64,000 bases of DNA from UBA6168 sp039819485 (GCA_039819485.1 JBCBRY010000018.1:31254-95253), one strand, 5' to 3'. Shown: positions 26,143 through 36,170, counted from the first letter of the stretch. Notes: a model not told the origin generated them from the letters alone. Program-made: numbers and translations.

Positions 26143-27705
26143 ATGAAAAATCTGCCCAGTATTTTCAATGATGTCATTGGTCCTATCATGAGAGGCCCTT
26201 CCAGCTCACATACTGCTGCCTCATGGCGGGTAGGCAAAATGGCGGTGCAAATGTTGAACGAACCACTTCGGTCCGCATTGATTGAATTTGACCGGGACGG
26301 TGCATGGGCAACTAATTTCCGAGAACAAGGTACCGTCCTGGGAATGGACGGTGGTTTGCTGGAAATTGATATGGCTGACAATGAGATGAAAAGAACGGGT
26401 GAAATCGCCCGGCAACGGGGCATCGAGATAAATTATGCCGTCAGTTCTTTCGAAAACAACCATGCTAATAGCATGCAACTCACTCTGCAAGGCACCGCTG
26501 GCAGACAGCTGAAATTACTGGCAGCTTCGCTGGGTGGCGGAAGTTTTGAATTGCAAAAAGTTGACGGTTTTAAAATACACACGAAAGGGGATTTCCATCA
26601 TTCTTTGATTTGGACAAGTGAGGATATTGGAACGGAATTAAGGGAGATTTTACCCGAAGGTGCTGTTTTGCACACCCGTAAAAAAACAGATGAATATTTA
26701 TACATTTTTGATTGCAACCGACCTTTTGAAAAAGGATGGCTCAATCATATTGAGCGATTTGAGGAAGTTGAAAAAGTTGCAGATGTACTGCCCGTCATGC
26801 CGATCGTTTCCGGCCGGGAAGCTGCCTTGCCATTTGACGATATTGCATCATTGATAGAATACAGTCAATCAGAAAACCTGACCTTGGGCCAGCTCGGCCT
26901 GATGTATGAAAAGCATCGCAGTGGCCTGCCCGAAGAAGCCCTCAAAGCCAAAATGAAAAACCTCATTGAGATCATTGAAGGTAGCATTGCTACTGGTCTG
27001 GCCGGAACCGATTTTGACGACCGCATTTTACCTCAGCAATCACATTTGGTCAAAAAAGCAGAGCGGTCAAAAAAGATATTACAAGGTTCTATTATCAATA
27101 AAATAGTGGAAAATGTAGCTGCCATCATGGAATCTAAAAGTGCGTTGGAAGTAATCGTTGCCAACCCCACCGCTGGTTCCTGTGGCACTGTCGGAGCTGC
27201 TCTAAAGGCGGTGGCTGATGATGTGGAAGCGACTTTGGCAGATAAAATAATGGCTTATTTCGCCGGGGGGCTGGTTGGTGCGTATTTCGCCATGGGCCCT
27301 GGGTTTTCTGCGGAAGAACATGGATGCCAGGTCGAATGCGGAGCCTCAGCAGGAATGGCCGCAGCAGGAATAGTGGAGTTTTTTGGAGGCACTGCCGGGC
27401 AGGCACTGGGGGCTGCGTCCATGGCTATACAAAATATGATTGGTCTGGTCTGCGATCCGATTGCCGACCGGGTGGAGGCACCTTGTCTGGGCAAGAATAC
27501 CAGCGCTGCGGTGAATGCCCTGTCTTCCGCCACAATGGCAGTAGCTGGTTTTGCCCATCTCATCCCTTTGGACCAGGTGTTGGAGACCGTGCAACGGGTG
27601 AGTGCCGATATGCCGACTTGCGTAAAGTGTACAGGTTTGGGCGGGCTGGCAGTAACGCCGGCGGCCAAGGCATTAAAGGAAAAACTGGAAAAGGTGAGGA
27701 CGTGA
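26143..27705 (+). CDS. L-serine ammonia-lyase, iron-sulfur type
   Basis: The 520-residue protein is the single-chain form in which the beta domain (residues ~1-150; FNDVIGPIMRGPSSSHTAA) precedes the alpha domain (~250-520). The alpha domain has VIVANPTAGSCGTVGAALKA, GFSAEEHGCQVECGASAGMAAAG, IGLVCDPIADRVEAPCLGKN and TCVKCTGLGGLAVTP. The cysteines in SCGT, GCQVEC and VCDP supply the [4Fe-4S] ligands and the tail cysteine. It deaminates L-serine to pyruvate and ammonia. The cluster makes such enzymes oxygen-sensitive. It stands alone between two T9SS type B genes and is cytoplasmic. A gene symbol of sdaA type would fit, but the fused form is not the E. coli enzyme in detail. Confidence 0.95.
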   Translation: MKNLPSIFNDVIGPIMRGPSSSHTAASWRVGKMAVQMLNEPLRSALIEFDRDGAWATNFREQGTVLGMDGGLLEIDMADNEMKRTGEIARQRGIEINYAVSSFENNHANSMQLTLQGTAGRQLKLLAASLGGGSFELQKVDGFKIHTKGDFHHSLIWTSEDIGTELREILPEGAVLHTRKKTDEYLYIFDCNRPFEKGWLNHIERFEEVEKVADVLPVMPIVSGREAALPFDDIASLIEYSQSENLTLGQLGLMYEKHRSGLPEEALKAKMKNLIEIIEGSIATGLAGTDFDDRILPQQSHLVKKAERSKKILQGSIINKIVENVAAIMESKSALEVIVANPTAGSCGTVGAALKAVADDVEATLADKIMAYFAGGLVGAYFAMGPGFSAEEHGCQVECGASAGMAAAGIVEFFGGTAGQALGAASMAIQNMIGLVCDPIADRVEAPCLGKNTSAAVNALSSATMAVAGFAHLIPLDQVLETVQRVSADMPTCVKCTGLGGLAVTPAAKALKEKLEKVRT

Positions 27706-27884
27706 ATTGTTTAATTGGCTGCTTAGTTTTTCTTCGTCTAATCACTACGTCGTACTGATTTACCAACTTAGGGGCAGCCCCGGCGGTGACACCGTTTTAA
27801 AAAAGTGTTACCGCTAAACCAAGCCTGGTTACAAATTTGTGAATCATTACAACTACGACTTAACAAAAAGCAACAAAATTGTTG

Positions 27885-27944
27885 CGCAGAGGGCACAGAG
27901 ACATTCCTTAAAAAGTCTCCTCTGCGTACTCTGTGCCCTCTGCG
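27885..27944. repeat. Perfect 16-bp CGCAGAG-type inverted repeat
   Basis: CGCAGAGGGCACAGAG at 27885-27900 pairs perfectly with CTCTGTGCCCTCTGCG at 27929-27944. It lies between convergent genes and may terminate either one. It is the tightest example of the CGCAGAG words that also occur near 17.2, 20.6 and 21.8 kb. Confidence 0.8.
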
Positions 27945-27966
27945 TGAGCCACCCCTCTTTTTTTTG

Positions 27967-30900
27967 TCACCTAATTAAGGTCACCTCTCCCTCATACAGC
28001 CCTACCTGCCCATCCATAAATTCCACTTCCGCAAACCAGACATAAACACCGGGGTTCATCATTTCTCCTTTGAAACGTCCGTCCCAACCCACGGAAAGGT
28101 TGTTGGGTGGAAATTCAAATTGTTCAAACACGAGGTCGCCCCACCGATCAAAGATGAGCAGACTTTTGATCTCTTTCACCTGCCCGCCAGCAAAGAGCGT
28201 AAATTCATCATTGACGGCATCGTTGTTCGGACTGAAAGCATTGGGACCATAGACATTGCGGGCCTTTTGGACGAAAATGGCCACATCATCAGAATAAGTA
28301 CAACCGTTAAGATCGGTTATTGTCAGCGTGTATATGATGTCGTTAATTGGTGTGGCGGTGGGCATTTCACAGTCACTGCAACTGAGCAAGGAATCTGGTT
28401 CCCAAAGGAAAGAAGCAGGGTCAAAGTCCAGCTCTGGTACCAGTGTGACACTTTCACCAAGGTCGATGGACTGGTCGTCACCCAGATCAAAAAGTGGTGG
28501 ATCAGGAAATGGCAAAAAGATGTCCTGTGTTTGGATCGTCCCCACTGCATCCAGCACGGTCAACAGATAAAAGCCATTCTCCAAATTGTCATAAACAAAG
28601 GGAAAGATGGCAACCACCGTCGAATTGCCTCCATTGAGAGCGATGGTGTAGGGTGGTTGTCCTCCAGTAATGGACTCGACCACGATCGATCCGTCACTGC
28701 CAAATTCACAGGTGGTGGAATTGCCCTGGAGCGTGATTTCAATTTCAGTTTGCTCAAAAGTCAGGCTGATAAAGACGATGGAATCGCAGCCGTTTATGCT
28801 TTGTCCGGCAAGAATTTCGGTGCCGCTGGGGTTGTTTTGGTTGTACTCGGTTCCATTCACGGTGATTGATCCACCCTGAGCAAGCAACTCTTCAATCGTG
28901 CTTGTGGCTTCGGGGAAAAAGCTCAATTGCACCGCGACGGTTGAGTCACATCCGTTGATGCTTCCTCCGGGGAAGGTCTCGCTACCGGCCGGGTTGTTTT
29001 CATTGTAAACGATGCCATTTATGGTCAATGAATCACCGGAACAAAGAGTTTCCTGAATAGCAAAAACGACCTCGTCGGTAAATGTAAGATCGACAAAAAG
29101 AATTGAGTCACAACCGGTTACACTTCCCCCCTGGATGATTTCCGTACCCGACGGATTGTTTTCATTGTACTCCGTGTTATTGATTGTAATGCTGCTGCCG
29201 CTGCAGAGCTGTTGATTAAAACTTCCTTCAAAAGGCAGGTAAAAATCGATGTCTATTTCAATGATAGAGTCGCATCCGTTTACATCGGCATTCAACAATA
29301 TTTCCTCTCCGTCGGCATTGTTTTCATTGTAGACCGTACCATTGATTGTGATACTGGTTCCAAAGCAAAGTGTCTCCACGAACTCAACTTCGTTGGCCGG
29401 GAAGAAGCCAAGTTGGACATCAATGATGGAATCACATCCAAGTATGCTACCATTCGGGATGATCTCCGATCCAGAGGGCATTGCTGCATTATAGGTGTTT
29501 CCGTTAACGTTGATTGAGCCGCCAGGGCACAAGGTCGAATCGATTTCCTCAACGACTTCGTTACTGAATTCCAAATCCACAATAATCGTCGAGTCACATC
29601 CATTCACACTGCCACCGATTATGATTTCAATTCCATCGGGCATAGTTTCATCGTAAGTCGTTCCATTGACGATTACCGAACCACCCGTGCAAAATTGATT
29701 ATCCACTAATGAAGCGGCTTCATTATAAAAACCCAGTGAAATATTAATTACAGAGTCACAACCTAAAACACTACCACCAAGCAATGTTTCCATACCAGAG
29801 GGGTTGGCTTCATCGTAGGTGGTCCCGTTTACAATCACCGAATCACCTGCACAAATTGTAGGAGTGAAATTGAAAGTCACTTCGTCCGTAAAAGTTACGT
29901 TCACATTGATGATGGAGTCACATCCATTGATGCTGGCATCAGGGATGGTGTCGATACCGCTCGGATTATTTTCATCATAAATTTCACCATTGATGGTGAT
30001 ACTTCCTCCGGCACAAAGTTCTGGTGAAACGACGGCAGAGGCCGGTGCATAGAAAGAAAGATTTATGAGGACAGTGGAGTCACAACCCAATATAGAGCCA
30101 TTCGGGAATGTCTCCTGGCCAGAAGGATTATTGGCATCGTATGTTTCACCATTCACGATGATCGACCCTCCGGGACAGAGTGTTGGTTCGAGGTTTTCGA
30201 ACACCTCATCGTTAAAACTGAGGTTAACTGAAATGATGGAATCGCAACCATTGATCGCACCCGCTCCCACTGTCTCAATTCCATTAGGATTGTTTTCGTT
30301 ATACGTTTCTCCATTAACAATTAAACTACCGCCGGTACATAAAATTTCATTAATAAATGTAGTATCCGCTGCAAAAAAAGTAAGGGCAATATTGACCGTT
30401 GAATCACAGCCGTTGCTTCCTCCATTGGTAAACACCTCCGTGCCATTTGGCGTATTTTCATCATAAATACTCCCGTTGATGACGATGGATTCTCCGGCAC
30501 ATAAAGTCGAGTTGAAATTCTCGATGATTTCAGCTTCAACTGTTATTGTTTGGGATTGGGAGGAACTCGGATCACTACAATTTACATCTTCGAGGTCAGC
30601 GATAAACACTTCTAACAAACCCCCTTGAAAACCGAAATCATCCGGGCAAATGGTTACCGTAGCCGTGTTGTCATTATAGCCGGTGATGGTATCCCTGATC
30701 TCCGTATTCCCAAAATCAATGAGGATGACCGATGTGTAGTTGTAGGGCGCTACGCCGGTAAAGGTCACTTCCAGGTCATAACAGTCAGTCTGGCAGATAG
30801 TGGCACCTGGCCCAAGCAGGGCGTCCAATTCATAAAAAGAAACCGGAATCCCCTGCGCCACCGACAAGCATGGGTCAGTAAGATCTACGCCGCCACTGCC

Positions 30901-33900
30901 GTCATCGTTTCCAGCCACCGCCGAAACGTAATAAGTTTGACCTAAAACAATCCCGGACATGGGGTAGGAAATAGTGGTGGTGGTACTGGTAGCAAGCACA
31001 TTACCGAGTGTCGTACCTGCGTTGGTGTGCAGCACAAAAATCAGGTTGTCATCTGTGTCCAGATTTTCTCCGTCATGCACGACGGAAATGTCCATTCCTT
31101 CGCAAAGCAGCAGCGGGGAATTGGTGAAATCCATGTCCCCTGCATCGGTTGCGCAAGCACAATTAGCTGAACCGGATATAGTCACTGGCCCACAGCCTTG
31201 GGCGTCATCCAGTTCGAACGAATAATTTGTTCCGCTGGGAAAAGGAGTCGATGTGAAAGCATTGCCAGTGACAGCATTTCCGTCAATTGTAAAAGGGGCA
31301 TTACTTCCGGTAATATCAAAACTGACCGTGAACTCTTGCGTATTAGGGTCGCATTCTTCGTCCAGGTTGGAAAAAGCAGGTGCTGCGAAAACTTCGATCT
31401 CCGTCGTGTCAGGCTGGGTACAATCCGCGGTTGGTGTAAAGATGATTTCGACTGATCCCGATTGGTTCGCAGGATCAAACTCGTTTCCGGACACACCGGG
31501 GCCAGACCAGGTACCAGTTGGAAAGTTGGGATCTGCCAGGTCATTTAAGTCAAACAGGCCGTTGTTTTGGCAAATAGAGGCTGCACTTAAACCTGGTTGG
31601 GCCGTTTCACTGACGGTTATAAAGGTGTTGCCAATGTTCACACAAGCTGCGGTGGGCGTAAATGTCAAATTGATATTTCCACTCAAGCCGGCTGGGTCGA
31701 AATTATTACCTGTTACCCCATCACCTGACCAGGTACCGGCCGGGTAGTTGGGGTCGGCAAGATTGGTCAAATTGAACAGCCCTGCCGTTTCACATAAAGC
31801 GGCTGTATCCAGGTCGGGCGTACCGGCAATATTTACCATAACAAAAGTGGAAGTGGTGGTCACGCAGTTTCCGGTAGGCTCGAAGGTCAATGCAATGTTT
31901 CCTGAAAGACCTGCCGGATCAAACTCTGTCCCCGATACACCGTTGCCCGACCAGGTGCCATTCGGAAAGTTGGGATCTTGCAAAGTGGTTAAATCCAGTG
32001 GAGGGTCAGATTCGCAGAGTATTGCCTCATCAAGATTTGGTGTACCGGCGCTTTCCACAGTTATAAAAGTTGCTGTTTGAAAAGCACAGGCATTAATGGG
32101 TGTGAAAGTAAGCGTAAACGTGCCGGTCAGCCCATTCGGATCAAACTCATCCCCGACAACTCCGACTCCAGCCCAATCGCCCTCGGGGAAGAATGGATCA
32201 ACCAACAAGTCTAAATTGTACAGTCCGGAACTTTCGCAGATAGTGGTGTCCCCCAGGTCAGGTGTGCCAGGCGGGATAATAAATATATTAGCAGAAGCAG
32301 TAGCTACACAGTTTTGAGCAGGCAGGTAATTCAATATGATAGTACCACTCAAACCAGAAGGATCAAACATGTTTCCGCCACTAACATTAGGGCCGGCCCA
32401 ATCTCCACCTGGATACAAGGGGTCTTCTATCTGTGTTAAATCATATACCCCTTCCGTTTCACATAAAGTCGCTGAACCGAGAGAAGGTGTCATTTCAAGA
32501 TTGACGGTGATGGTGGTGGTTACGGCCTCAACACAGGCTTGTGAAGAAGTGAATGTAATGACATTGGTACCGGGTAATCCGGAAGGATTAAATGAGGTGC
32601 CTGTTACGCCTGGGCCACTCCAATCGCCAAGTGGATAGGAAGGGTCTTGCAGAGGAATCAAATCGATCAGGCCATCGGTCTCACACGCAGTAGCTGTCGA
32701 TAATATTGGTGTGGCAGCCATGTCAACTGTTACATCAGTTGATGCAATGTTGACACATGGTGTACTCGGAATAAATGTCAGATTGATCGTGCCGATCAAA
32801 CCGGTCGGGTCAAATGTATTGCCACTTACCCCTGGACCCGACCAAGAACCGCCCGGAAAGAGCGGGTCTTCCAATTGGGTCAGATCATAGGGAAGGTCAT
32901 TGTCGCATAAACTAACAGTACCGAGTGAAGGATCCTGATCCAGATTGACTTCCACGGGAATGCCAACGCTGCCTGCACATTGGCCCGGATCAGGATTGAA
33001 CCAAATCACAAAATTACCTCCTCCCGCTACTGCAGGATCAAATTCATCATTCATCACTCCTGTACCTGTCCAGGAGCCTGTGTATCCAATGACGACCGTT
33101 TGTAATGGAAAGGCAGGATCGGTCACACAAAATGGGCCGATCGGATCAGGTGTAGGACTTATTTCATCCAAAATTTCGACATTGAGGGATACTTCTTCGT
33201 TACAGAAGGAGGGGGATGGTGAAAAAGTAATCGTGATGATATTTCCTCCCTGATTGGCGGGGTTCAGTTCCGGGCCGATATCCCAAAGTCCGGTAATGCC
33301 CTCTATTGAAGCGGTCGGAAGCACTACCGGAGGATCGGTTTCGCAGATAGGCCCAATCGGATCAAAGGTAGGTGGCGGGCCTGGAGATCCATTTACTACA
33401 ATATTATCAATATAATAGGTTTCTGCATTCGATTTGCAGGAAGCAAAAAACCTGATTTGCAAAGTCGTTCCATTTAATCCTCCAACCATCATTGGCCCTC
33501 CGCCCAGGCCACAGACATAGCCAATTTGGGTCCATCCGCCACCATCCAGGCTGTATTCCACCAACACCTGATCGTGGCTGTTGTCGGGAGGGGTCATACC
33601 CTGGCAACCAAAGATCGGCATGCCGGGATCGTTGCATTCAAAATCACCAATTGCAGATACATCCAGCGAGATACTCACATCACAGAAACCGGTCAGATCA
33701 ATGACTTCGGATAGCCAGCCATTGTCGTTGCCTCCGCCTTCGATTCCACCAGAACAGCATGGAGCGCCCTCGATATCGTTCACCGTAAACTGACCATCAT
33801 AAACGCCCCATTGGCTCTCTCCCGGTGTATTGATGCTGGGATCATCGCAGTCGGTGGCGTAAGAAGTCCACTTAGGGGGAGCATTAAAGGTCCCGTTTGC

Positions 33901-34002
33901 ATAAGAATCAAAATTCTCTTCCCAAATCTGACCGTAGGATGGCAGGGAAATAAGCATAGAGACAAAAATCAATATAGTCGAAAAAGTGCGATTCAAATTC
34001 AT
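27967..34002 (-). CDS. Giant T9SS type B repeat protein (2011 residues)
   Basis: A signal peptide (MNLNRTFSTILIFVSMLISLPSYGQ) is followed by a ~190-residue jelly-roll-like domain (SVISLDVSAIGDFEC..., YYIDNIVVNG). Nine units of ~62-66 residues follow, two degenerate and seven clear. Their form is (L/I)C(E/D).....DL..L.DP.FP.G.WSG.GV.G..FDP.GL.G...L.F.P. Next is a ~250-residue region. Then come eleven units of exactly 54 residues, (T)LC.GGSI.(V/I)NG..Y(D/N)E.NP.G.E....GS.NGCDS....L.F, of which the last has lost its first cysteine. An Ig-like piece (CEFGSDGSIVVESITGG) precedes the CHU_C C-terminus (YGPNAFSPNNDAVNDEFTLF ... IFDRWGDLVF ... GVYVWFAEV ... GEVTLIR). It is exported by T9SS and its length suggests a surface fibre or adhesin. 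It is convergent with the serine dehydratase gene. Confidence 0.9.
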   Translation of the reverse strand: MNLNRTFSTILIFVSMLISLPSYGQIWEENFDSYANGTFNAPPKWTSYATDCDDPSINTPGESQWGVYDGQFTVNDIEGAPCCSGGIEGGGNDNGWLSEVIDLTGFCDVSISLDVSAIGDFECNDPGMPIFGCQGMTPPDNSHDQVLVEYSLDGGGWTQIGYVCGLGGGPMMVGGLNGTTLQIRFFASCKSNAETYYIDNIVVNGSPGPPPTFDPIGPICETDPPVVLPTASIEGITGLWDIGPELNPANQGGNIITITFSPSPSFCNEEVSLNVEILDEISPTPDPIGPFCVTDPAFPLQTVVIGYTGSWTGTGVMNDEFDPAVAGGGNFVIWFNPDPGQCAGSVGIPVEVNLDQDPSLGTVSLCDNDLPYDLTQLEDPLFPGGSWSGPGVSGNTFDPTGLIGTINLTFIPSTPCVNIASTDVTVDMAATPILSTATACETDGLIDLIPLQDPSYPLGDWSGPGVTGTSFNPSGLPGTNVITFTSSQACVEAVTTTITVNLEMTPSLGSATLCETEGVYDLTQIEDPLYPGGDWAGPNVSGGNMFDPSGLSGTIILNYLPAQNCVATASANIFIIPPGTPDLGDTTICESSGLYNLDLLVDPFFPEGDWAGVGVVGDEFDPNGLTGTFTLTFTPINACAFQTATFITVESAGTPNLDEAILCESDPPLDLTTLQDPNFPNGTWSGNGVSGTEFDPAGLSGNIALTFEPTGNCVTTTSTFVMVNIAGTPDLDTAALCETAGLFNLTNLADPNYPAGTWSGDGVTGNNFDPAGLSGNINLTFTPTAACVNIGNTFITVSETAQPGLSAASICQNNGLFDLNDLADPNFPTGTWSGPGVSGNEFDPANQSGSVEIIFTPTADCTQPDTTEIEVFAAPAFSNLDEECDPNTQEFTVSFDITGSNAPFTIDGNAVTGNAFTSTPFPSGTNYSFELDDAQGCGPVTISGSANCACATDAGDMDFTNSPLLLCEGMDISVVHDGENLDTDDNLIFVLHTNAGTTLGNVLATSTTTTISYPMSGIVLGQTYYVSAVAGNDDGSGGVDLTDPCLSVAQGIPVSFYELDALLGPGATICQTDCYDLEVTFTGVAPYNYTSVILIDFGNTEIRDTITGYNDNTATVTICPDDFGFQGGLLEVFIADLEDVNCSDPSSSQSQTITVEAEIIENFNSTLCAGESIVINGSIYDENTPNGTEVFTNGGSNGCDSTVNIALTFFAADTTFINEILCTGGSLIVNGETYNENNPNGIETVGAGAINGCDSIISVNLSFNDEVFENLEPTLCPGGSIIVNGETYDANNPSGQETFPNGSILGCDSTVLINLSFYAPASAVVSPELCAGGSITINGEIYDENNPSGIDTIPDASINGCDSIINVNVTFTDEVTFNFTPTICAGDSVIVNGTTYDEANPSGMETLLGGSVLGCDSVINISLGFYNEAASLVDNQFCTGGSVIVNGTTYDETMPDGIEIIIGGSVNGCDSTIIVDLEFSNEVVEEIDSTLCPGGSINVNGNTYNAAMPSGSEIIPNGSILGCDSIIDVQLGFFPANEVEFVETLCFGTSITINGTVYNENNADGEEILLNADVNGCDSIIEIDIDFYLPFEGSFNQQLCSGSSITINNTEYNENNPSGTEIIQGGSVTGCDSILFVDLTFTDEVVFAIQETLCSGDSLTINGIVYNENNPAGSETFPGGSINGCDSTVAVQLSFFPEATSTIEELLAQGGSITVNGTEYNQNNPSGTEILAGQSINGCDSIVFISLTFEQTEIEITLQGNSTTCEFGSDGSIVVESITGGQPPYTIALNGGNSTVVAIFPFVYDNLENGFYLLTVLDAVGTIQTQDIFLPFPDPPLFDLGDDQSIDLGESVTLVPELDFDPASFLWEPDSLLSCSDCEMPTATPINDIIYTLTITDLNGCTYSDDVAIFVQKARNVYGPNAFSPNNDAVNDEFTLFAGGQVKEIKSLLIFDRWGDLVFEQFEFPPNNLSVGWDGRFKGEMMNPGVYVWFAEVEFMDGQVGLYEGEVTLIR
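28730..30512 (-). repeat. Eleven tandem 162-bp (54-residue) coding repeats
   Basis: The repeats encode units starting at C-x-G-G-S-I and holding NG..Y and NGCDS. There is no insertion or deletion over about 1780 bp. Alternating tail types (FTDEV... against FYxPA...) suggest duplication in blocks of two units. Boundaries are approximate. Confidence 0.85.
31380..32930 (-). repeat. Seven tandem ~190-bp coding repeats of the second type
   Basis: Each unit encodes C(E/D), then DL..L.DP, then WSG.GV.G..FDP.GLSG. Two more degenerate units lie to the right, ending near 33400. Boundaries are approximate. Confidence 0.8.
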
Positions 34003-34142
34003 GTTTTGTTTTTCAAAGGGAATTAAAAACGATTGAGCTTGGGCGCTCTCAGTCTGCGTATGGCGGAATATTTTTTATCTAACAGATTCTTGCAATTTTC
34101 AATAGCAGGTGCTTTCGTGGAAATGGGATGACATTTGCTCCG

Positions 34143-34177
34143 CAAAGTTACTATAGCCGTTTGGATATATAACCAAA
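34143..34177 (-). promoter_or_regulatory. Candidate promoter of the giant T9SS gene
   Basis: On the minus strand TTTG (34174-34177) is followed after 23 bases by TAACTTTG (34143-34150), a perfect TAnnTTTG. The predicted leader is about 135 bases. The spacing is at the long end of the allowed range. Confidence 0.45.
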
Positions 34178-34406
34178 TTACAGGTTAAGATTAGATTATG
34201 TCGCATTTGAGGAGTTTTAGGTTGTGAGTTATGGGTAGTACGAATCAAGGGTTGGTTCGTAGACCCCATAAAGCTGACATTTCATCCAGGAAAGCCGAGG
34301 ATATACATTCTTGACGGTCTATACTTAGCCAACAAATCAAGGCCAGAATCGCAAACACTTGGTGCGCATGAGTTTTCCATTTTCCATTTTCAATTTTCAA
34401 TTCTCA

Positions 34407-34437
34407 TTGTTCTTTCCTTTTAAACAAAGTACATTTG
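34407..34437 (+). promoter_or_regulatory. Candidate Bacteroidota-type promoter of the biotin carboxylase gene
   Basis: TTG at 34407-34409 and TACATTTG at 34430-34437 (perfect TAnnTTTG) are separated by 20 bases. The transcript would start about 17 bases before the ATG at 34461. The leader is short and AT-rich (AAGAAAAATTTTTTTT). Confidence 0.6.
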
Positions 34438-34460
34438 CCGGCTCAAGAAAAATTTTTTTT

Positions 34461-35927
34461 ATGAAAAAAATATTAGTTGCCAATCGAGGTGAAATAGCCC
34501 TGCGGGTGATGCGCACAGCCCGTAAAATGGGGATTAAAACTGTTGCGGTGTATTCAGAGGCAGACCGGTACGCGCCGCATGTAATGTTTGCGGATGAAGC
34601 GGTGTTGCTGGGGCCGCCACCGAGCAGCCAGTCGTATTTGTTGGGAGATAAAATAATTGCGGAAGCAAAAAAACTGGGAGTAGATGGCATTCATCCGGGC
34701 TACGGTTTTTTAAGTGAAAATGCCGCCTTTTCAAAAGCGGTGACGGAGGCTGGCATAACCTTCATTGGCCCATCACCACATTCGATCGAGATTATGGGCA
34801 GCAAACTGGCAGCAAAAGAGGCCGTCCGCAAATTTGATATTCCGATGGTCCCCGGGACTCCCGATGCCATTACCGATGTTGAGGAGGCAAAAGAAATAAG
34901 CCAAAAGATCGGTTTTCCGGTATTGATCAAAGCCTCGGCCGGAGGCGGGGGCAAAGGCATGCGGATCGTGGAAAATGTAAACGAACTGAAAGAACAAATG
35001 GAAAGAGCCATCAGCGAAGCGGTGTCTTCTTTTGGAGATGGCTCGGTGTTTATCGAAAAATATGTCGGCTCTCCCAGGCACATTGAAATACAGGTAATGG
35101 CCGACAACCACGGCAATATTATCCATTTGTTTGAAAGGGAATGCAGCGTGCAGCGACGTCATCAAAAAGTGGTGGAAGAAGCACCCAGCGCGATCCTTAC
35201 CCCTGAACTGAGGGCTGCCATGGGAACTGCGGCGGTGGATGTGGCCCGCTCGGTAGATTATTCCGGGGCAGGAACCGTCGAATTCTTGATGGATGAAAAC
35301 CTGAACTTCTATTTTCTCGAAATGAATACCCGGCTGCAGGTAGAACACCCGGTCACTGAAATGATCACCGGCGTCGATCTTGTGGAACAACAGATCAGAG
35401 TGGCCCGTGGCGAGGAATTGAGCATTTCACAGGAAGATCTTAAAATTCATGGACATGCCATCGAGTTGAGGGTCTATGCGGAAGATCCTTACGATGACTT
35501 TTTGCCAAGCATTGGATTGCTGGAAGCTTACCGCCCTCCCGTTGGCGAAAACATTCGGGTGGACGGCGGTTATTACGAGGGCATGAACATTCCGATCTAC
35601 TACGATCCGATGCTTTCCAAGCTTTGCACCTGGGGCAGTAACCGCGCCGAGGCCATCCAGAAAATGATAGAAGCCATCGCAGATTATCAAATCAAAGGAG
35701 CGAAGACGACCTTGCCGTTTGGAAAATTTGTGATGAAACATGAAGCATTCATTAGCGGCAACTTTGACACGCATTTCGTCAAAAACTATTTTTCCAAAGA
35801 GGCACTGGACCAGTCTGACAAGGAGTTGAGTGAAATAGCTGCTGTGGCAGCTTTATATGCTTATCTGGAAAAGAAAAAAGAGTTGAAAGAACCCGTTGCC
35901 GGAACCACCAGCTGGTGGCACAAGTAG
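34461..35927 (+). CDS. accC: Biotin carboxylase subunit of an acyl-CoA carboxylase
   Basis: The ATG at 34461 gives 488 residues (MKKILVANRGEIALRVMRTARKMG); the longer frame upstream runs through the promoter. FADEAVLLG, DGIHPGYGFLSENAAFSKA and FIGPS belong to the N-terminal domain. GFPVLIKASAGGGGKGMRIV is the glycine-rich ATP loop, and FEREQ-like FERECSVQRRHQKVVEEAPS the active-site strand. FLEMNTRLQVEHPVTEMITGVDLVEQQI holds the metal and bicarbonate residues (E, N, R, Q, H, E). The C-terminus has ELRVYAEDP. It carboxylates biotin on a carrier protein with ATP. The ~40 extra C-terminal residues (LEKKKELKEPVAGTTSWWHK) point to propionyl- or acyl-CoA carboxylase-type subunits. No carrier or transferase gene is next to it. 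Confidence 0.95.
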   Translation: MKKILVANRGEIALRVMRTARKMGIKTVAVYSEADRYAPHVMFADEAVLLGPPPSSQSYLLGDKIIAEAKKLGVDGIHPGYGFLSENAAFSKAVTEAGITFIGPSPHSIEIMGSKLAAKEAVRKFDIPMVPGTPDAITDVEEAKEISQKIGFPVLIKASAGGGGKGMRIVENVNELKEQMERAISEAVSSFGDGSVFIEKYVGSPRHIEIQVMADNHGNIIHLFERECSVQRRHQKVVEEAPSAILTPELRAAMGTAAVDVARSVDYSGAGTVEFLMDENLNFYFLEMNTRLQVEHPVTEMITGVDLVEQQIRVARGEELSISQEDLKIHGHAIELRVYAEDPYDDFLPSIGLLEAYRPPVGENIRVDGGYYEGMNIPIYYDPMLSKLCTWGSNRAEAIQKMIEAIADYQIKGAKTTLPFGKFVMKHEAFISGNFDTHFVKNYFSKEALDQSDKELSEIAAVAALYAYLEKKKELKEPVAGTTSWWHK

Positions 35928-35946
35928 CACGGACGGCCAGCCCTTT

Positions 35947-36159
35947 TCACGTATGGAAGGACATGATCCGGACAGGTGTTCCCCACATAAATACCGTCAT
36001 TACATCTGCTTCCTGAATCTTTACGGTCACCTTTTTGCCGGCCTGTTTCAATTGTTCGGGCATGTTGACGGGAAGCCATTCATTTCCCTGGTTGTCGACA
36101 ATGCCCCAGGTGCCGGTTGCCAGCGGTACATGTGTTACAGTTCCTGATATAGTTTTCAT
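35947..36159 (-). CDS. Small conserved hypothetical protein
   Basis: The ATG at 36159 gives 70 residues: MKTISGTVTHVPLATGTWGI, then VDNQGNEWLPVNMPEQL, ending GTPVRIMSFHT. A longer frame to 36249 would run into the 97-bp repeat and is not believed. The sequence reads as a small five-strand OB-like beta-barrel (alternating V/I and G, with N..GN.W and K.V.V.). Small proteins of this form occur in many bacteria, but I know no function. It is convergent with the biotin carboxylase gene and has the repeat just upstream. Confidence 0.6.
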   Translation of the reverse strand: MKTISGTVTHVPLATGTWGIVDNQGNEWLPVNMPEQLKQAGKKVTVKIQEADVMTVFMWGTPVRIMSFHT

Positions 36160-36170
36160 TTTATGGAATT

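Larger units (their letters stand above)
34003..34460. other. Gene-free divergent region
   Basis: It separates the giant T9SS gene and the biotin carboxylase gene. It holds one candidate promoter in each direction (34143-34177 minus, 34407-34437 plus). No other element is apparent. Confidence 0.6.

Noticed and set aside
34359..34460. N-terminal extension of the biotin carboxylase
   Set aside because: The extension is encoded by low-complexity TTTTC words and overlaps a perfect TAnnTTTG promoter. The conserved start MKKILVANRGEIA is at 34461.
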